A stretch of DNA of 64,000 bases from MH13 sp040219355 (GTDB taxonomy: Bacteria > Pseudomonadota > Alphaproteobacteria > Rhizobiales > MH13), in contig JAVJSN010000010.1 of assembly GCA_040219355.1 (NCBI GenBank), forward strand, positions 186,001 through 250,000. Reading direction: 5' to 3'. The notes under the pieces are model-generated. The model was not told where the DNA came from and ran no database searches. It was given only the letters and a program-made list of their open reading frames with translations. Below, in pieces: positions 26,986 to 35,401 of this stretch; position 1 is the first letter of the stretch, and each line of letters starts with the position of its first letter. The position numbers and the translations under genes were made by a program.

Positions 26986-27804
26986 CTAGGCGCGAAAAAC
27001 CGGCGCGTGGCTTCCAACCAGGACTGCCGTAGGGGAATGCTTTTGCACCGCTGCCAGCGCCTCTGTGCTATCGGCACTCACCAAGGCAGACGCACCGGCC
27101 CGTGCCAAAACATCAACGCCTTCGGGTAAGCCATCACCGTCAGACAATTCGACCGACAGCACTGTGGCTGCCATCACTTCGCGGTCAATGGGAGCATTGG
27201 CCACCACTAGGCATGGCATGCCGGCGGGATGGTCCGGCCGTTCGACAAACGGCAAACGGGCAATCACATTGGGCGCATCAGGGGCTTCCAGCGCCTGCCA
27301 CCAGGCTCCGCTGCTCGAGAGTGGGATAACCCCCAGCGCATCGCCGCGCGTGCCGACAGCTTCCAGCACCTCGGCCGGTTCATCCACCGCCACCACCGGC
27401 ACCGTGTAACCAAAGTGGAACCGGGCAACATCGCGCATAGACAGCCCATCACCGCCGCGCGCATAAATCACATCGTAGGGCGCCTGGACGTAAGTGAACG
27501 TGGAGATGATCACCCGCCAGATGCTTTCCACCGTATCCAGCGGCAGAGACCCGGTGTGGCGCTCTACGATCTCACGCATCATGGATGCCTCGCGTGCCGG
27601 GCGAAAGGCTGATGTGCGCCGCGCCGGATCCTCTCCATCCTGCACCGGTTGAACCTTTTTGATGGCGATCAGATCACCGATCACTGCACTGCGCTCGATC
27701 AGCAAGGCGTGCATGGCCGTATCAATGCGGTCGATCTCGCGACGGATATCGGCAAGTGTCGTGGGGCGCGAATCTTTGCGTTTAGGGTGTGACGGGTCCT
27801 GCAT
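26986..27804 (-). CDS. Chorismate mutase (AroQ) with C-terminal extension
   Basis: A 272-aa protein. The AroQ-type helix starts near residue 17 (LADIRREIDRIDTAMHALLIERSAVIGDLIAIKK), with the active-site Arg and Lys residues of the family. Behind the mutase domain (to about residue 105) lies a region of about 165 residues with a periplasmic-binding-like alternation of strands (DALGVIPLSSSGAWWQALE), which resembles a degenerate prephenate dehydratase domain. This layout is common in Hyphomicrobiales. ATG 27804 has AAAGGG 6 nt upstream. It heads the CM-hisC-tyrC operon. Confidence 0.88.
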   Translation of the reverse strand: MQDPSHPKRKDSRPTTLADIRREIDRIDTAMHALLIERSAVIGDLIAIKKVQPVQDGEDPARRTSAFRPAREASMMREIVERHTGSLPLDTVESIWRVIISTFTYVQAPYDVIYARGGDGLSMRDVARFHFGYTVPVVAVDEPAEVLEAVGTRGDALGVIPLSSSGAWWQALEAPDAPNVIARLPFVERPDHPAGMPCLVVANAPIDREVMAATVLSVELSDGDGLPEGVDVLARAGASALVSADSTEALAAVQKHSPTAVLVGSHAPVFRA

Positions 27805-27929
27805 TGCCAACCCTTTACTGCGCTCGACACAAAACGCCAACCATGTTGCATGGTGCGCACCACTTTCCCCTGCCCGCTAAAGGGTTTAGGGAACGATGCT
27901 CAGCACTCTTTTGCGACCACCTTTGGCCT

Positions 27930-29081
27930 ATGTCGACACCATCTGATCTGCCCAGTCTCCACGCCACCAGCACCACGTTAGAGGTGACCGAACCCTTTGT
28001 GTTGGCGTCAGGTGACACGCTGGACCGCTGCCAAATTGCCTACACCACCTACGGCACGCTGAATGCCGACAAATCCAACGCCGTCCTGGTTTGCCATGCG
28101 CTGACGGGCGACCAGTATATGCTCGGCACCCACCCGGTGACCGGCAAAGGCGGCTGGTGGGAAACCCTGGCTGGGCCCGGCAGGCCGCTGGACACCGACC
28201 GCTATTTTCTCATTTGCGCCAATGTCCTGGGTGGCTGCATGGGCTCCACCGGTCCTGGCTCGCCAAACCCAAAAAACGGCGAAGTTTATGGCCTTTCATT
28301 CCCGTTGGTCACCATCGCCGACATGGTGGATGCGCAGGCCAAGCTGATCGATCATCTGGGTATCGAGAAGCTGCTATCGGTCGTCGGCGGATCGATGGGC
28401 GGTATGCAGGTCCTGCAATGGGCAGCGCGCTATCCTGATCGTGTGATCAGCGCCATCCCCATCGCCACCGCCGCCAAACATTCCAGCCAAAACATCGCCT
28501 TCCATGAAGTCGGCCGTCAGGCTGTGATGGCCGATCCAAACTGGCACCAGGGAAAGTACGCCAACCAAAGCACACGCCCAACCAAAGGTCTGGCCGTGGC
28601 ACGTATGGGCGCACACATCACCTACATGTCAGATGCAGCTTTGCAGGGGAAGTTTGGCCGCAGCTTGCAGAACCGCACCAACATTTCGTTCGGGTTCGAT
28701 GCCGATTTCCAAATCGAAAGCTACCTACGCCACCAAGGCATGACCTTTGTCGATCGGTTCGATGCAAACTCGTATCTCTACGTCACGCGCGCGATGGACT
28801 ATTTTGATTTGGCCGCAGATCATGATGGTGTGCTCGCTAACGCCTTTGCGGGCGCCCATACGCGCTTCTGTGTGATTTCCTTCACCTCCGATTGGCTCTT
28901 TCCCACAGCAGAAAGCCGCGCGATCGTGCATGCGCTCAACGCCACCACGGCCAAGGTTTCGTTTGTGGAAATTGAGTCGAGCCGCGGCCATGATGCATTT
29001 CTGCTCGACGAGCCGGAACTCTTCGCCACGGTGCGAGCGTTTTTGACGAGTGTTGCTGATCGTGAGGGGCTGACGTCATGA
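27930..29081 (+). CDS. metX: Homoserine O-acetyltransferase
   Basis: A 383-aa alpha/beta-hydrolase-fold enzyme that activates homoserine for methionine synthesis. The nucleophile is Ser155 in VVGGSMGGMQVLQWA. The Asp in FTSDWLFPTAES and the His in SSRGHDAFLLDEPE complete the triad. Longer in-frame starts exist from 27789, but the conserved part begins near ATG 27930. Acetyl versus succinyl donor cannot be fixed from sequence alone. It overlaps metW by 4 bp (ATGA). Confidence 0.94.
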   Translation: MSTPSDLPSLHATSTTLEVTEPFVLASGDTLDRCQIAYTTYGTLNADKSNAVLVCHALTGDQYMLGTHPVTGKGGWWETLAGPGRPLDTDRYFLICANVLGGCMGSTGPGSPNPKNGEVYGLSFPLVTIADMVDAQAKLIDHLGIEKLLSVVGGSMGGMQVLQWAARYPDRVISAIPIATAAKHSSQNIAFHEVGRQAVMADPNWHQGKYANQSTRPTKGLAVARMGAHITYMSDAALQGKFGRSLQNRTNISFGFDADFQIESYLRHQGMTFVDRFDANSYLYVTRAMDYFDLAADHDGVLANAFAGAHTRFCVISFTSDWLFPTAESRAIVHALNATTAKVSFVEIESSRGHDAFLLDEPELFATVRAFLTSVADREGLTS

Positions 29082-29704
29082 GCGTGCCGGACAGTCGGGT
29101 TGATTATGCGATCATTGAACAATTTGTACCCAAAGGTGCGCGCGTCCTAGATGTCGGCTGCGGTGACGGCACTCTTTTGGCATTTTTGGAAGCCAAGAAG
29201 GACATTGATGGCCGCGGGTTAGAGCTTTCTCAGGACGGCGTGAACGAGGCCGTTGCACGCGGACTGTCGGTCGTGCAAGGCGATGCGGACACCGATCTTG
29301 CCACCTATCCCGATGGCTCCTTCGATGTGGTCATCCTGTCCCAGACTTTGCAGGCCACCCAAGCGCCGAAAAAGGTGCTGGAAGAACTTCTGCGCATCGG
29401 CAAACGCGTGATTGTCACGATCCCCAACTTCGGCAATTGGCGCGCCAGGCTTCACCTTCTTGTTCAGGGGCGCATGCCTGTCACAAAAGCGCTGCCTTAT
29501 TCCTGGTACGACACACCGAACATTCACTTCTGCACGCTGCGTGATTTTCTCAATTTGGCTGATGAAGTGAACGCGACAATCGAAGACTCCGCAGCGCTGA
29601 ACGCCCAAGGCCAACGGCTCGCCATTAACGCACCCTGGGCGGTTTGGAATTTGATCGGTGCGCAGGGAATTTTTGTGCTCACATCCGATCAGAACGTGAC
29701 TTAG
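29078..29704 (+). CDS. metW: Methionine biosynthesis protein MetW
   Basis: A 208-aa SAM-methyltransferase-like protein. The SAM-binding motif is VLDVGCGDGTLLAFLE. QTLQATQAPKKVLEELLRIG and FPNFGNW-like residues (TIPNFGNWRARL) are the MetW signature, and DTPNIHFCTLRDF follows. MetW works with MetX and is reported in some bacteria to stimulate its acyltransferase activity. Start and metX stop overlap as ATGA, which indicates translational coupling. Confidence 0.94.
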   Translation: MSVPDSRVDYAIIEQFVPKGARVLDVGCGDGTLLAFLEAKKDIDGRGLELSQDGVNEAVARGLSVVQGDADTDLATYPDGSFDVVILSQTLQATQAPKKVLEELLRIGKRVIVTIPNFGNWRARLHLLVQGRMPVTKALPYSWYDTPNIHFCTLRDFLNLADEVNATIEDSAALNAQGQRLAINAPWAVWNLIGAQGIFVLTSDQNVT

Positions 29705-29705
29705 G

Positions 29706-30656
29706 GTGACCAACCCACCACAAGCCAATCCAGCCCAACCCGATCAGTCTGGCGATAACATCAAAGCCATCATGTTGATGGCATTTTCCATGGTGCTGTT
29801 TGCCTTCGATGATGCAGCGATCAAAGCCGCAGGCAATCTCGGTGACAGTTCAGCGTCTCCGGGCGAAATTCTCATCATCAAAGGTGTGCTTGGCACCCTC
29901 GTCTATGGCGCCTTGATGTGGCGCGAAGGCAATCGCATGACGCCAGCTTTCGTAGGCGCCATGTTGAGCGACAAAGCCATTGCCTGGCGCACGGCCGGTG
30001 ACTTGCTGGCAGCAGGCGCCATCGTGACGGCGTTAACACTCATGCCACTCTCCAATGTAGCCGCCATCTTGCAGGTGCTGCCGTTGGTGGTGACGCTGGG
30101 CGCAGCCGTGATCCTGCGTGAGGCCGTGGGCTGGCGTCGCTGGAGCGCGATCCTAATAGGGTTCTTGGGCGTCATGATCATCATCCGCCCAGGGACCAGC
30201 GGGTATGACATCAACACCATTTGGGCGCTGCTCGCCGTGCTTGGACTTGCCATCCGCGATGTTGCTGCGCGGCGCATGCAGGCACGTTTTTCCACCTTTT
30301 CCATTGTCACCATGGTGGCCGCGCTGCTGATACCCACAGGGCTTGGCATGCATTGGGTCATGGAGGGTGATCGCCTGTTCACCCAAATCGCACCGGCCGC
30401 TTGGGCCTACATCATTGGCGGCGGATTTTTCGGCATGGCGGCTTATTACGCGATCACGATTTCCACCCGAATGGGCGAATTGTCCGTGGTCGCGCCGTAC
30501 CGCTACACCCGCTTGGTGGCGGCGCTGATCCTGGCCTACATCTTCTTTGGCGAAGTGCCAGACATTTGGATGATCCTCGGCGCGACGCTGGTCATCGGCG
30601 CAGGCCTCTTCACACTCTATCGCGAACGCAAGTTGCGGGTGGTAAAAGGGGTTTAG
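29706..30656 (+). CDS. EamA/DMT-family transporter
   Basis: A 316-aa protein with two EamA repeats and about ten membrane helices. A polar N-terminus of 20 residues (PPQANPAQPDQSGDN) precedes TM1. Conserved signatures are VAAILQVLPLVVTLGAAVILRE (cut here to family core) near residue 118 and the C-terminal LAYIFFGEVPDIWMILGATL. It starts at GTG, one base after the metW stop. An internal C-terminal segment is about 80% identical at DNA level to a decayed fragment at 35824-35890. Confidence 0.85.
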   Translation: MTNPPQANPAQPDQSGDNIKAIMLMAFSMVLFAFDDAAIKAAGNLGDSSASPGEILIIKGVLGTLVYGALMWREGNRMTPAFVGAMLSDKAIAWRTAGDLLAAGAIVTALTLMPLSNVAAILQVLPLVVTLGAAVILREAVGWRRWSAILIGFLGVMIIIRPGTSGYDINTIWALLAVLGLAIRDVAARRMQARFSTFSIVTMVAALLIPTGLGMHWVMEGDRLFTQIAPAAWAYIIGGGFFGMAAYYAITISTRMGELSVVAPYRYTRLVAALILAYIFFGEVPDIWMILGATLVIGAGLFTLYRERKLRVVKGV

Positions 30657-30835
30657 CCCCATCGCATCAACGCAATTGGCAACAACGAGCAAAAGCTGAA
30701 ACACGGAGTGGGAATGTTCGGCTGCAAAACAGTTCGCCCTTCATGATGCCACCTGTGAGCAAGAGCCCAATGCGACCGGCGATGTGAACCGTTTCACCGC
30801 CGAGGCAGAATTCACGCTGCGGCGGTAGAGGGCGG

Positions 30836-32605
30836 TCACGCCCGTTTGGCGGCCTCAGCCATCACTGTGATCAGCTTGTCAGGTTCCTGATACATCAGAG
30901 CAAGGCCAGCATTTGCCACCACTTCAAACTCCATCCACGGGTAGGCCTGTTGAAGTCTTGGAAGCGCGGCGAGGTCAATGGTCGGATCCTGCTCGGCTAG
31001 GAAGATCTGGACCCGCATAGAGCGCATGGCCATCACGCTTTGGCTCCAGTCCTTCTGGAAGGCGATGTACTCGCTGGCGAAGGCGCGCGCGGCATTGGTG
31101 GATTTGCCGGCCATCAGGGTGATGTTCGCCACCAGAACCTGTTTCATCTCTTCGATTTGAAGAAGTGCCAGATCGGCTGGCGAATCCTTGCACAATTGCT
31201 GCAGCATCGCCTCCGGGCCGATCCGCTTGCACATGGCCATCACCGCGCGTGAGGCGAACTGGACCAGATGCGGGGCCTTCTGCGCGGTGGAGAGGAAAAA
31301 TCTCTGCCAACGGCCGGCACCATCCAGATGTTCACCGCCGGGCAGGCACGGACGTGCGCCAACGCCGATCAGCTCCGACACACAGTCGGGCCGGTGGGCA
31401 ATCAGGTCTGCGGCAAAGGGAAAATCAGTCCCCTGCGCTGCGTAAGGCAGCCGAGCGATCTTCAAGGCCTCCAAAAGAGCTAAAGTATCGTTTCGAGCGG
31501 CTGAAAACCGGTCCGCCTGTGGATCGAGATCATCGCTGTGGCCATAGCCGGCGCGGATCGGGCAGACAACGCGCAGATTGCGTTCAAAGGCCAGACGGAC
31601 CATCGAACTTGGCCACCGCGCCATGCAGGAGCCCATATGGGTGAACAGGATCGGATCACCGGTCGATGGCCCCATGTCGTGATAGGTCAATGTCCTGCCA
31701 TCGGAAAGGGTGAGGGCTTTGAACGGCTTCCAGACCTCGGTCTCAAGCCAGTTTGCGGAAAGGCCCGGCGTTGTTGCCAGTTCGACGGTTCCCTCACCAC
31801 TGGTTTCCTTCGGGAACTCGCTGAGCGCCATGACCAGGCGCACGATATCTTTCTGGGATCGCAAATTCATTTTTGCGGCGATCGATTTGATCTGCCCACG
31901 CACCGTCCCCTCGCCGGTGTTGCGGGTGGTGGCTATCGATTTGGTGTCGTGCCCTTCGGTCAACAGGCGGACGACATCCTGCTCGGCCTTGGTCAACTGA
32001 AACACATTGCCTAGAAGCGTGCCGATTTTCTCCCGCCAGTGAAAATGGGTCGAAACGATAAGCGCGGCGGGGCCATCTTCAACAATCTCGGCCAGGCGCA
32101 CGATGCGAAACAGCATGGCGCCCCCTTTGGTCGCCAGCTCCGCCTTGAGGATCCTTTCAGAATGCTCCGACCGGTTGAGAATGTCCTGTGTAGTGTGGAT
32201 CAGGGCCGAGCGGATGTCCTCCGGCAAATCAAGCTGGTCCAAGCTGTCGCCGACTTTGACGCCGAAGGCGGACCGGGCACCGGAATTGGACGCCTCGACG
32301 GTCAGCGAACCGACGACAACGAAGGCAGCCAAGTTGTGATAGGGCTGCAGATACTCTGCAAGGTCCGGACCCATCGTCTCGCCGCGTTGAAGAAAGCTCA
32401 CACCGCGCTGCAGATGCGCTTTGTAGGCGGTATCAAAATCAGCGAGCTCATCCGCCAGACCCGTCTCATGCCAAAAGTCGATGAAGGCCTCCAGCGAGGA
32501 GGGTTCAAGCGCGATCTGGTAGATGCGGTCGATGATCATGTCGCGGTCAATTACGGTGCCGGTCTGATCTTGCTGAAGGTCCTGATTTTCTTGTTTCACA
32601 CGCAA
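30836..32605 (-). CDS. LuxR-type regulator fused to a degenerate alpha/beta-hydrolase domain
   Basis: A 589-aa three-part protein. Residues 20-195 form an N-terminal sensor-like region (DRIYQIALEPSSLEAFIDFW). Residues 203-262 are a LuxR/GerE helix-turn-helix (FQLTKAEQDVVRLLTEGHDT then KSIATTRNTGEGTVRGQIKS). Residues 295-589 follow the alpha/beta-hydrolase fold (GDPILFTHMGS, RVVCPIRAGYGHSD). Where a GxSxG elbow should be there is YAAQGTDFPFA (388-398), and where the catalytic His is expected there is NAGLALMYQEP. The domain therefore probably binds a ligand rather than hydrolysing it. The start codon is TTG 32605 or GTG 32599, and both are uncertain. Confidence 0.85.
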   Translation of the reverse strand: MRVKQENQDLQQDQTGTVIDRDMIIDRIYQIALEPSSLEAFIDFWHETGLADELADFDTAYKAHLQRGVSFLQRGETMGPDLAEYLQPYHNLAAFVVVGSLTVEASNSGARSAFGVKVGDSLDQLDLPEDIRSALIHTTQDILNRSEHSERILKAELATKGGAMLFRIVRLAEIVEDGPAALIVSTHFHWREKIGTLLGNVFQLTKAEQDVVRLLTEGHDTKSIATTRNTGEGTVRGQIKSIAAKMNLRSQKDIVRLVMALSEFPKETSGEGTVELATTPGLSANWLETEVWKPFKALTLSDGRTLTYHDMGPSTGDPILFTHMGSCMARWPSSMVRLAFERNLRVVCPIRAGYGHSDDLDPQADRFSAARNDTLALLEALKIARLPYAAQGTDFPFAADLIAHRPDCVSELIGVGARPCLPGGEHLDGAGRWQRFFLSTAQKAPHLVQFASRAVMAMCKRIGPEAMLQQLCKDSPADLALLQIEEMKQVLVANITLMAGKSTNAARAFASEYIAFQKDWSQSVMAMRSMRVQIFLAEQDPTIDLAALPRLQQAYPWMEFEVVANAGLALMYQEPDKLITVMAEAAKRA

Positions 32606-32698
32606 AAGCCTCTATCGGGCACGAGGCCAATCAGTTGAGTAGAAAGCGATTTGCGTTGATGTTCAATCGGTTTCATGGGTAGCAAAATGGGTCTTCAT

Positions 32699-32752
32699 GG
32701 TGGTGTACCGGCCGTCGCGACTTTTACCAAATCACTGGGCAGGCACACCACC
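32699..32752. promoter_or_regulatory. Widely spaced inverted repeat upstream of the LuxR fusion gene
   Basis: Perfect arms GGTGGTGT (32699-32706) and ACACCACC (32745-32752) are 38 bp apart, about 95 bp before the start of the LuxR-hydrolase gene. It could be an operator or an RNA hairpin. Nothing else is visible in this 227-bp gap. Confidence 0.3.
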
Positions 32753-32832
32753 TATCCCCGGTGCAACAGGGAAAGTCGATTGCACCGAGAGATCTCAAAA
32801 TCATTCCTTCTTCCGCTCAAACCGCTACCCAT

Positions 32833-33447
32833 CTAGACGAAGGCGATCCAGCCGCCGCCGAGCAACAGAACCCCGGCCAGCGAGCGTTTGAAAATCTGCA
32901 CTGATTGCTCCGATTGGATGAGGCGGCGAAACTGCGCAGCAAGGCCGATCACCAGCGCTGCTGCGGTGGCTTCTGCCGCAAAGGTGGTGAAGGAAATGAC
33001 CAGGAATTGCGGAAGTTCGATCACGCTGATTTCGATCACCTCGGGCAGCACCAAAGGGAACAAAACCAACATGTAGGGTGACAGGATGCAGGTGGTGTAA
33101 CCGGCCCCAACGGCCAGGCAGAAACCGGTCCCTCGCACGCCGGTCTGCAGGTCCGGGTCAAATCCGCTTCTCCACATGTCCCAGGCGATCCACGCGAAAT
33201 AGGCGAGCATCAGATATTTGGTGAAGGACAGTGTGTTGGGCGCCGTTGCGAGCCACTGGCTCAACCCAAAGCACACCGCTGTGATGATGGTCAGGCTGCC
33301 CAGAGCAGCGCCAAGCGCAAACCCGGCGGCCCCTTTGATATCGTTGCCGGCCGCACGGGCCATCAGCAGAAGCAGCATCGGGCCAGGTGCGACGGCAATC
33401 GCAATCAAGGTGACGAAATAGGAGGCGATATCAGCGTAGGACATCAT
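32833..33447 (-). CDS. LysE/RhtB-family exporter
   Basis: A 204-aa protein of about six membrane helices with the LysE signature near the N-terminus (AIAVAPGPMLLLLMARAAGNDIKGA: the PGP motif, then GxxxGxxxG in FALGAALGSL). Members export amino acids or other small molecules; the substrate is not predictable. It lies upstream of the LuxR-hydrolase gene on the same strand with a 227-bp gap, so separate promoters are likely. Confidence 0.85.
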   Translation of the reverse strand: MMSYADIASYFVTLIAIAVAPGPMLLLLMARAAGNDIKGAAGFALGAALGSLTIITAVCFGLSQWLATAPNTLSFTKYLMLAYFAWIAWDMWRSGFDPDLQTGVRGTGFCLAVGAGYTTCILSPYMLVLFPLVLPEVIEISVIELPQFLVISFTTFAAEATAAALVIGLAAQFRRLIQSEQSVQIFKRSLAGVLLLGGGWIAFV

Positions 33448-33645
33448 GCTATCGCCTGCTCAGGGGAAGAGACACGTTGAACACGGTACTGGGACCGTCC
33501 AAAGCGTGGTCAAGCGATGCGCTACAATTGCACTGATGTCGTTCGTGGCCACATGCATGGCTCATCCCTCCCAAGTCCCGGTCGCGAGGCTAGGGAAGGT
33601 CGCAGAAACTGGCATCTCCCATATGGGAGATGGACTTGCAAAAAA

Positions 33646-34002
33646 GTGACCGGCGGGAATGAAAAGGATCGAGAGCTTGAACGCGCACTAGCGGGTTGGC
33701 GCTATCTGGTCATGGTAGCAGGCCTGGGGTTTGCGCTGACGGGTCAGTTCCAAACCTACAAGGGCCTCATTGACCAGCATATGGACGAGGTGACTGCCTC
33801 GTCCGCACCGCGCTCGGTTATAAAATAGCTCGGACGTGTTGGCTACCTTGCACGTGGCATCGTTTTCGCCATTGTCGGGTGGCCAGCCTTGGCGCTCGGC
33901 GCAGACTTTCTGCTGTTCGGTGTCTTTTCTATGCTGCTCGCACACTACCGCCGCATCAACGATGATGGCGTGCGGCAGCGGTTGAACGAATTGGCGGCAT
34001 AG
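33646..34002 (+). pseudogene. Broken DUF1206-family membrane protein gene
   Basis: One reading frame encodes the typical DUF1206 pieces in order: GWRYLVMVAGLGFALTGQF, YKGLIDQHM, then an in-frame TAG at 33826-33828, then LGRVGYLARGIVFAIVGWPA and LLFGVFSMLLAHYRRIN, ending at TAG 34000. Besides the internal stop, the normal spacer between the last two membrane segments is missing, and the first half of the family's 250-270 aa is absent. I infer a gene decayed by deletion and a nonsense mutation. No start with a ribosome-binding site is seen. Confidence 0.7.
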
Positions 34003-34127
34003 CCGGCATTGGTCGATTTTGGCGCCATGCGCCTGTTACCCCTCCGATTTATCAAACATGTCGCCCCGCGCCTTGACCATTCAATGGCCCAGCACGGGGC
34101 GGCATCCTCATCTTTTGGGTGTCAGCC

Positions 34128-35120
34128 TTAATTGCTGTAGAAAACCGCCACTTGCGGCTCGCTGATCGACCAGCGCTCTCGTGCAATCGGCGACTGTTTT
34201 TCGTTCGCCAGCGCTCGCAGTGCATCGTTCACCGCATCTTCGTAGGCATTCGTCGACGCTGCTTGCAATCCGTTGCCCGGCTCGCTGGTAAACTCCACCT
34301 CAAGTTTGGCGCTGCCAGCCACAGCCGAAATCTTGGATGGCCGCAAATTGCTGGCAAACTTGTCGATGAGCTTGCTGAGCAAGAATGTCGCCGCACCGGC
34401 AGTCAGTGCTTTGCTGAACAGAGCCAAGACCTCAATAGCAATCGTGTTGTCCATTGCATCGACCGCTGACAAATCCACATCGGAAGATGTCGGTAAGTCG
34501 CCGGCCACCCATTTGCCCTCACTGGTGTAGCTGATGGTTTGGCTCGCCACACCGCCAGAGAACGTGACGATCCCCGCATTGGAGACGTTATGGGCAATGA
34601 TTGTGCCGGTGTCTTGATAGGAATCGAACCAGATTTGGTATTCATCGATCGGCGTCAATGTGGATTGGCCGACGTCCATTCCGCTGTAATCATTGACGTA
34701 GATCGTGTTGCCCTCATTGTCATTGAGGATCGCGTTGGGGTTGCCTTGCAACTGGTTGTCGATGGTGAGCACGCCGGTCGTACCTGTATTGGTTGGCGTC
34801 GCAAAGATGCCCTGGCTGTCGAGCGTCACCGTCTGTCCTTCGTTAATGTTGACCGCCTTGCCGCCAGCAGAAAACGAGATGGCGCCCTGCGAATCCGTCA
34901 CTGTGCCGTAATTCACTTGGTAGGACGGAATGGTGATGTTGAACGTATTCTTGTATTCGTAGACAGCCGGGTTGGTCACCGTCGCCAGCGGGCCCTTGGA
35001 TTGCCAAACAACGGTGTAGTTCCCGTTGACCTTCTTTGCCAAATACAGGCTGTAATTGTTCTTCTTCTGTGCCGCCAATTGGTTGGTGTCGATGTAAACG
35101 ATGATTTGTTCGCTAGCCAT
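34128..35120 (-). CDS. Unknown cysteine-free, beta-rich 330-aa protein
   Basis: I do not recognise a named domain. The ATG has a strong Shine-Dalgarno (AAAGGAG, 7-8 nt upstream), so it is a real gene. There is no signal peptide and no cysteine. Residues 1-210 show short alternating strands rich in Thr, Asn, Gly and Val, beginning IIVYIDTNQLAAQKKNNYSL and YLAKKVNGNYTVVWQSKGPL. Residues 225-258 form a hydrophobic helix pair (IAIEVLALFSKALTAGAATF). Residues 268-330 contain a strand-helix-strand unit with NAYEDAVNDALRALANEKQ. Base composition is less GC-rich than its neighbours. It lies just downstream of two LuxR-HTH reading frames on the same strand, probably as one regulated unit. Confidence 0.7.
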   Translation of the reverse strand: MASEQIIVYIDTNQLAAQKKNNYSLYLAKKVNGNYTVVWQSKGPLATVTNPAVYEYKNTFNITIPSYQVNYGTVTDSQGAISFSAGGKAVNINEGQTVTLDSQGIFATPTNTGTTGVLTIDNQLQGNPNAILNDNEGNTIYVNDYSGMDVGQSTLTPIDEYQIWFDSYQDTGTIIAHNVSNAGIVTFSGGVASQTISYTSEGKWVAGDLPTSSDVDLSAVDAMDNTIAIEVLALFSKALTAGAATFLLSKLIDKFASNLRPSKISAVAGSAKLEVEFTSEPGNGLQAASTNAYEDAVNDALRALANEKQSPIARERWSISEPQVAVFYSN

Positions 35121-35192
35121 GATGAAGCTCCTTTAAGCTGCGTGATAAGATCATCACAACTTAAAGTTGTATTATGAAAAGCCGCTGCGATA

Positions 35193-35378
35193 TTACTCCG
35201 TTGGGGTATCGCTCGCAGCGTCCGAAAGATGAAGACTGCTTGTTATTTGAACCAATTCAGCCACTGAGTGGATGTCGAGCATCTTGAAAAGATTGCGGCG
35301 ATGCGTGCGCACCGTTAGCGGACTGATCGCAAGCTCGCGGGCGATATGCTTGGAGGTTTTTCCCTGAGCGACAAGCAT
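35193..35378 (-). CDS. LuxR-type HTH fragment, second half of a split double-HTH gene
   Basis: From ATG 35378 this encodes 61 aa with most of a LuxR/GerE helix-turn-helix (LVAQGKTSKHIARELAISPL then TVRTHRRNLFKML). The ATG falls inside the HTH domain. The codons just upstream encode the missing first helix (FDALTNRQKTIA) in the same frame, but they contain no ATG, GTG or TTG before a TGA, and no ribosome-binding site precedes the ATG. The piece is therefore probably expressed only by a -1 shift from the upstream frame, or it is a broken gene. Confidence 0.55.
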   Translation of the reverse strand: MLVAQGKTSKHIARELAISPLTVRTHRRNLFKMLDIHSVAELVQITSSLHLSDAASDTPTE

Positions 35379-35401
35379 GGCGATGGTCTTTTGCCGGTTG
35401 G

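Noticed and set aside
27841..27929. Possible SAM riboswitch before metX (contains GCTAAAGGG)
   Set aside because: The 5' consensus parts of SAM-II (TGATTT and the P1 arms) and of SAM-V are not found; only the short tail matches, which is weak evidence.
34539..35177. 212-codon open frame on the plus strand opposite the unknown 330-aa gene
   Set aside because: The minus-strand gene has a clear ribosome-binding site and beta-strand pattern; the plus-strand frame has neither a good start nor a plausible protein pattern.
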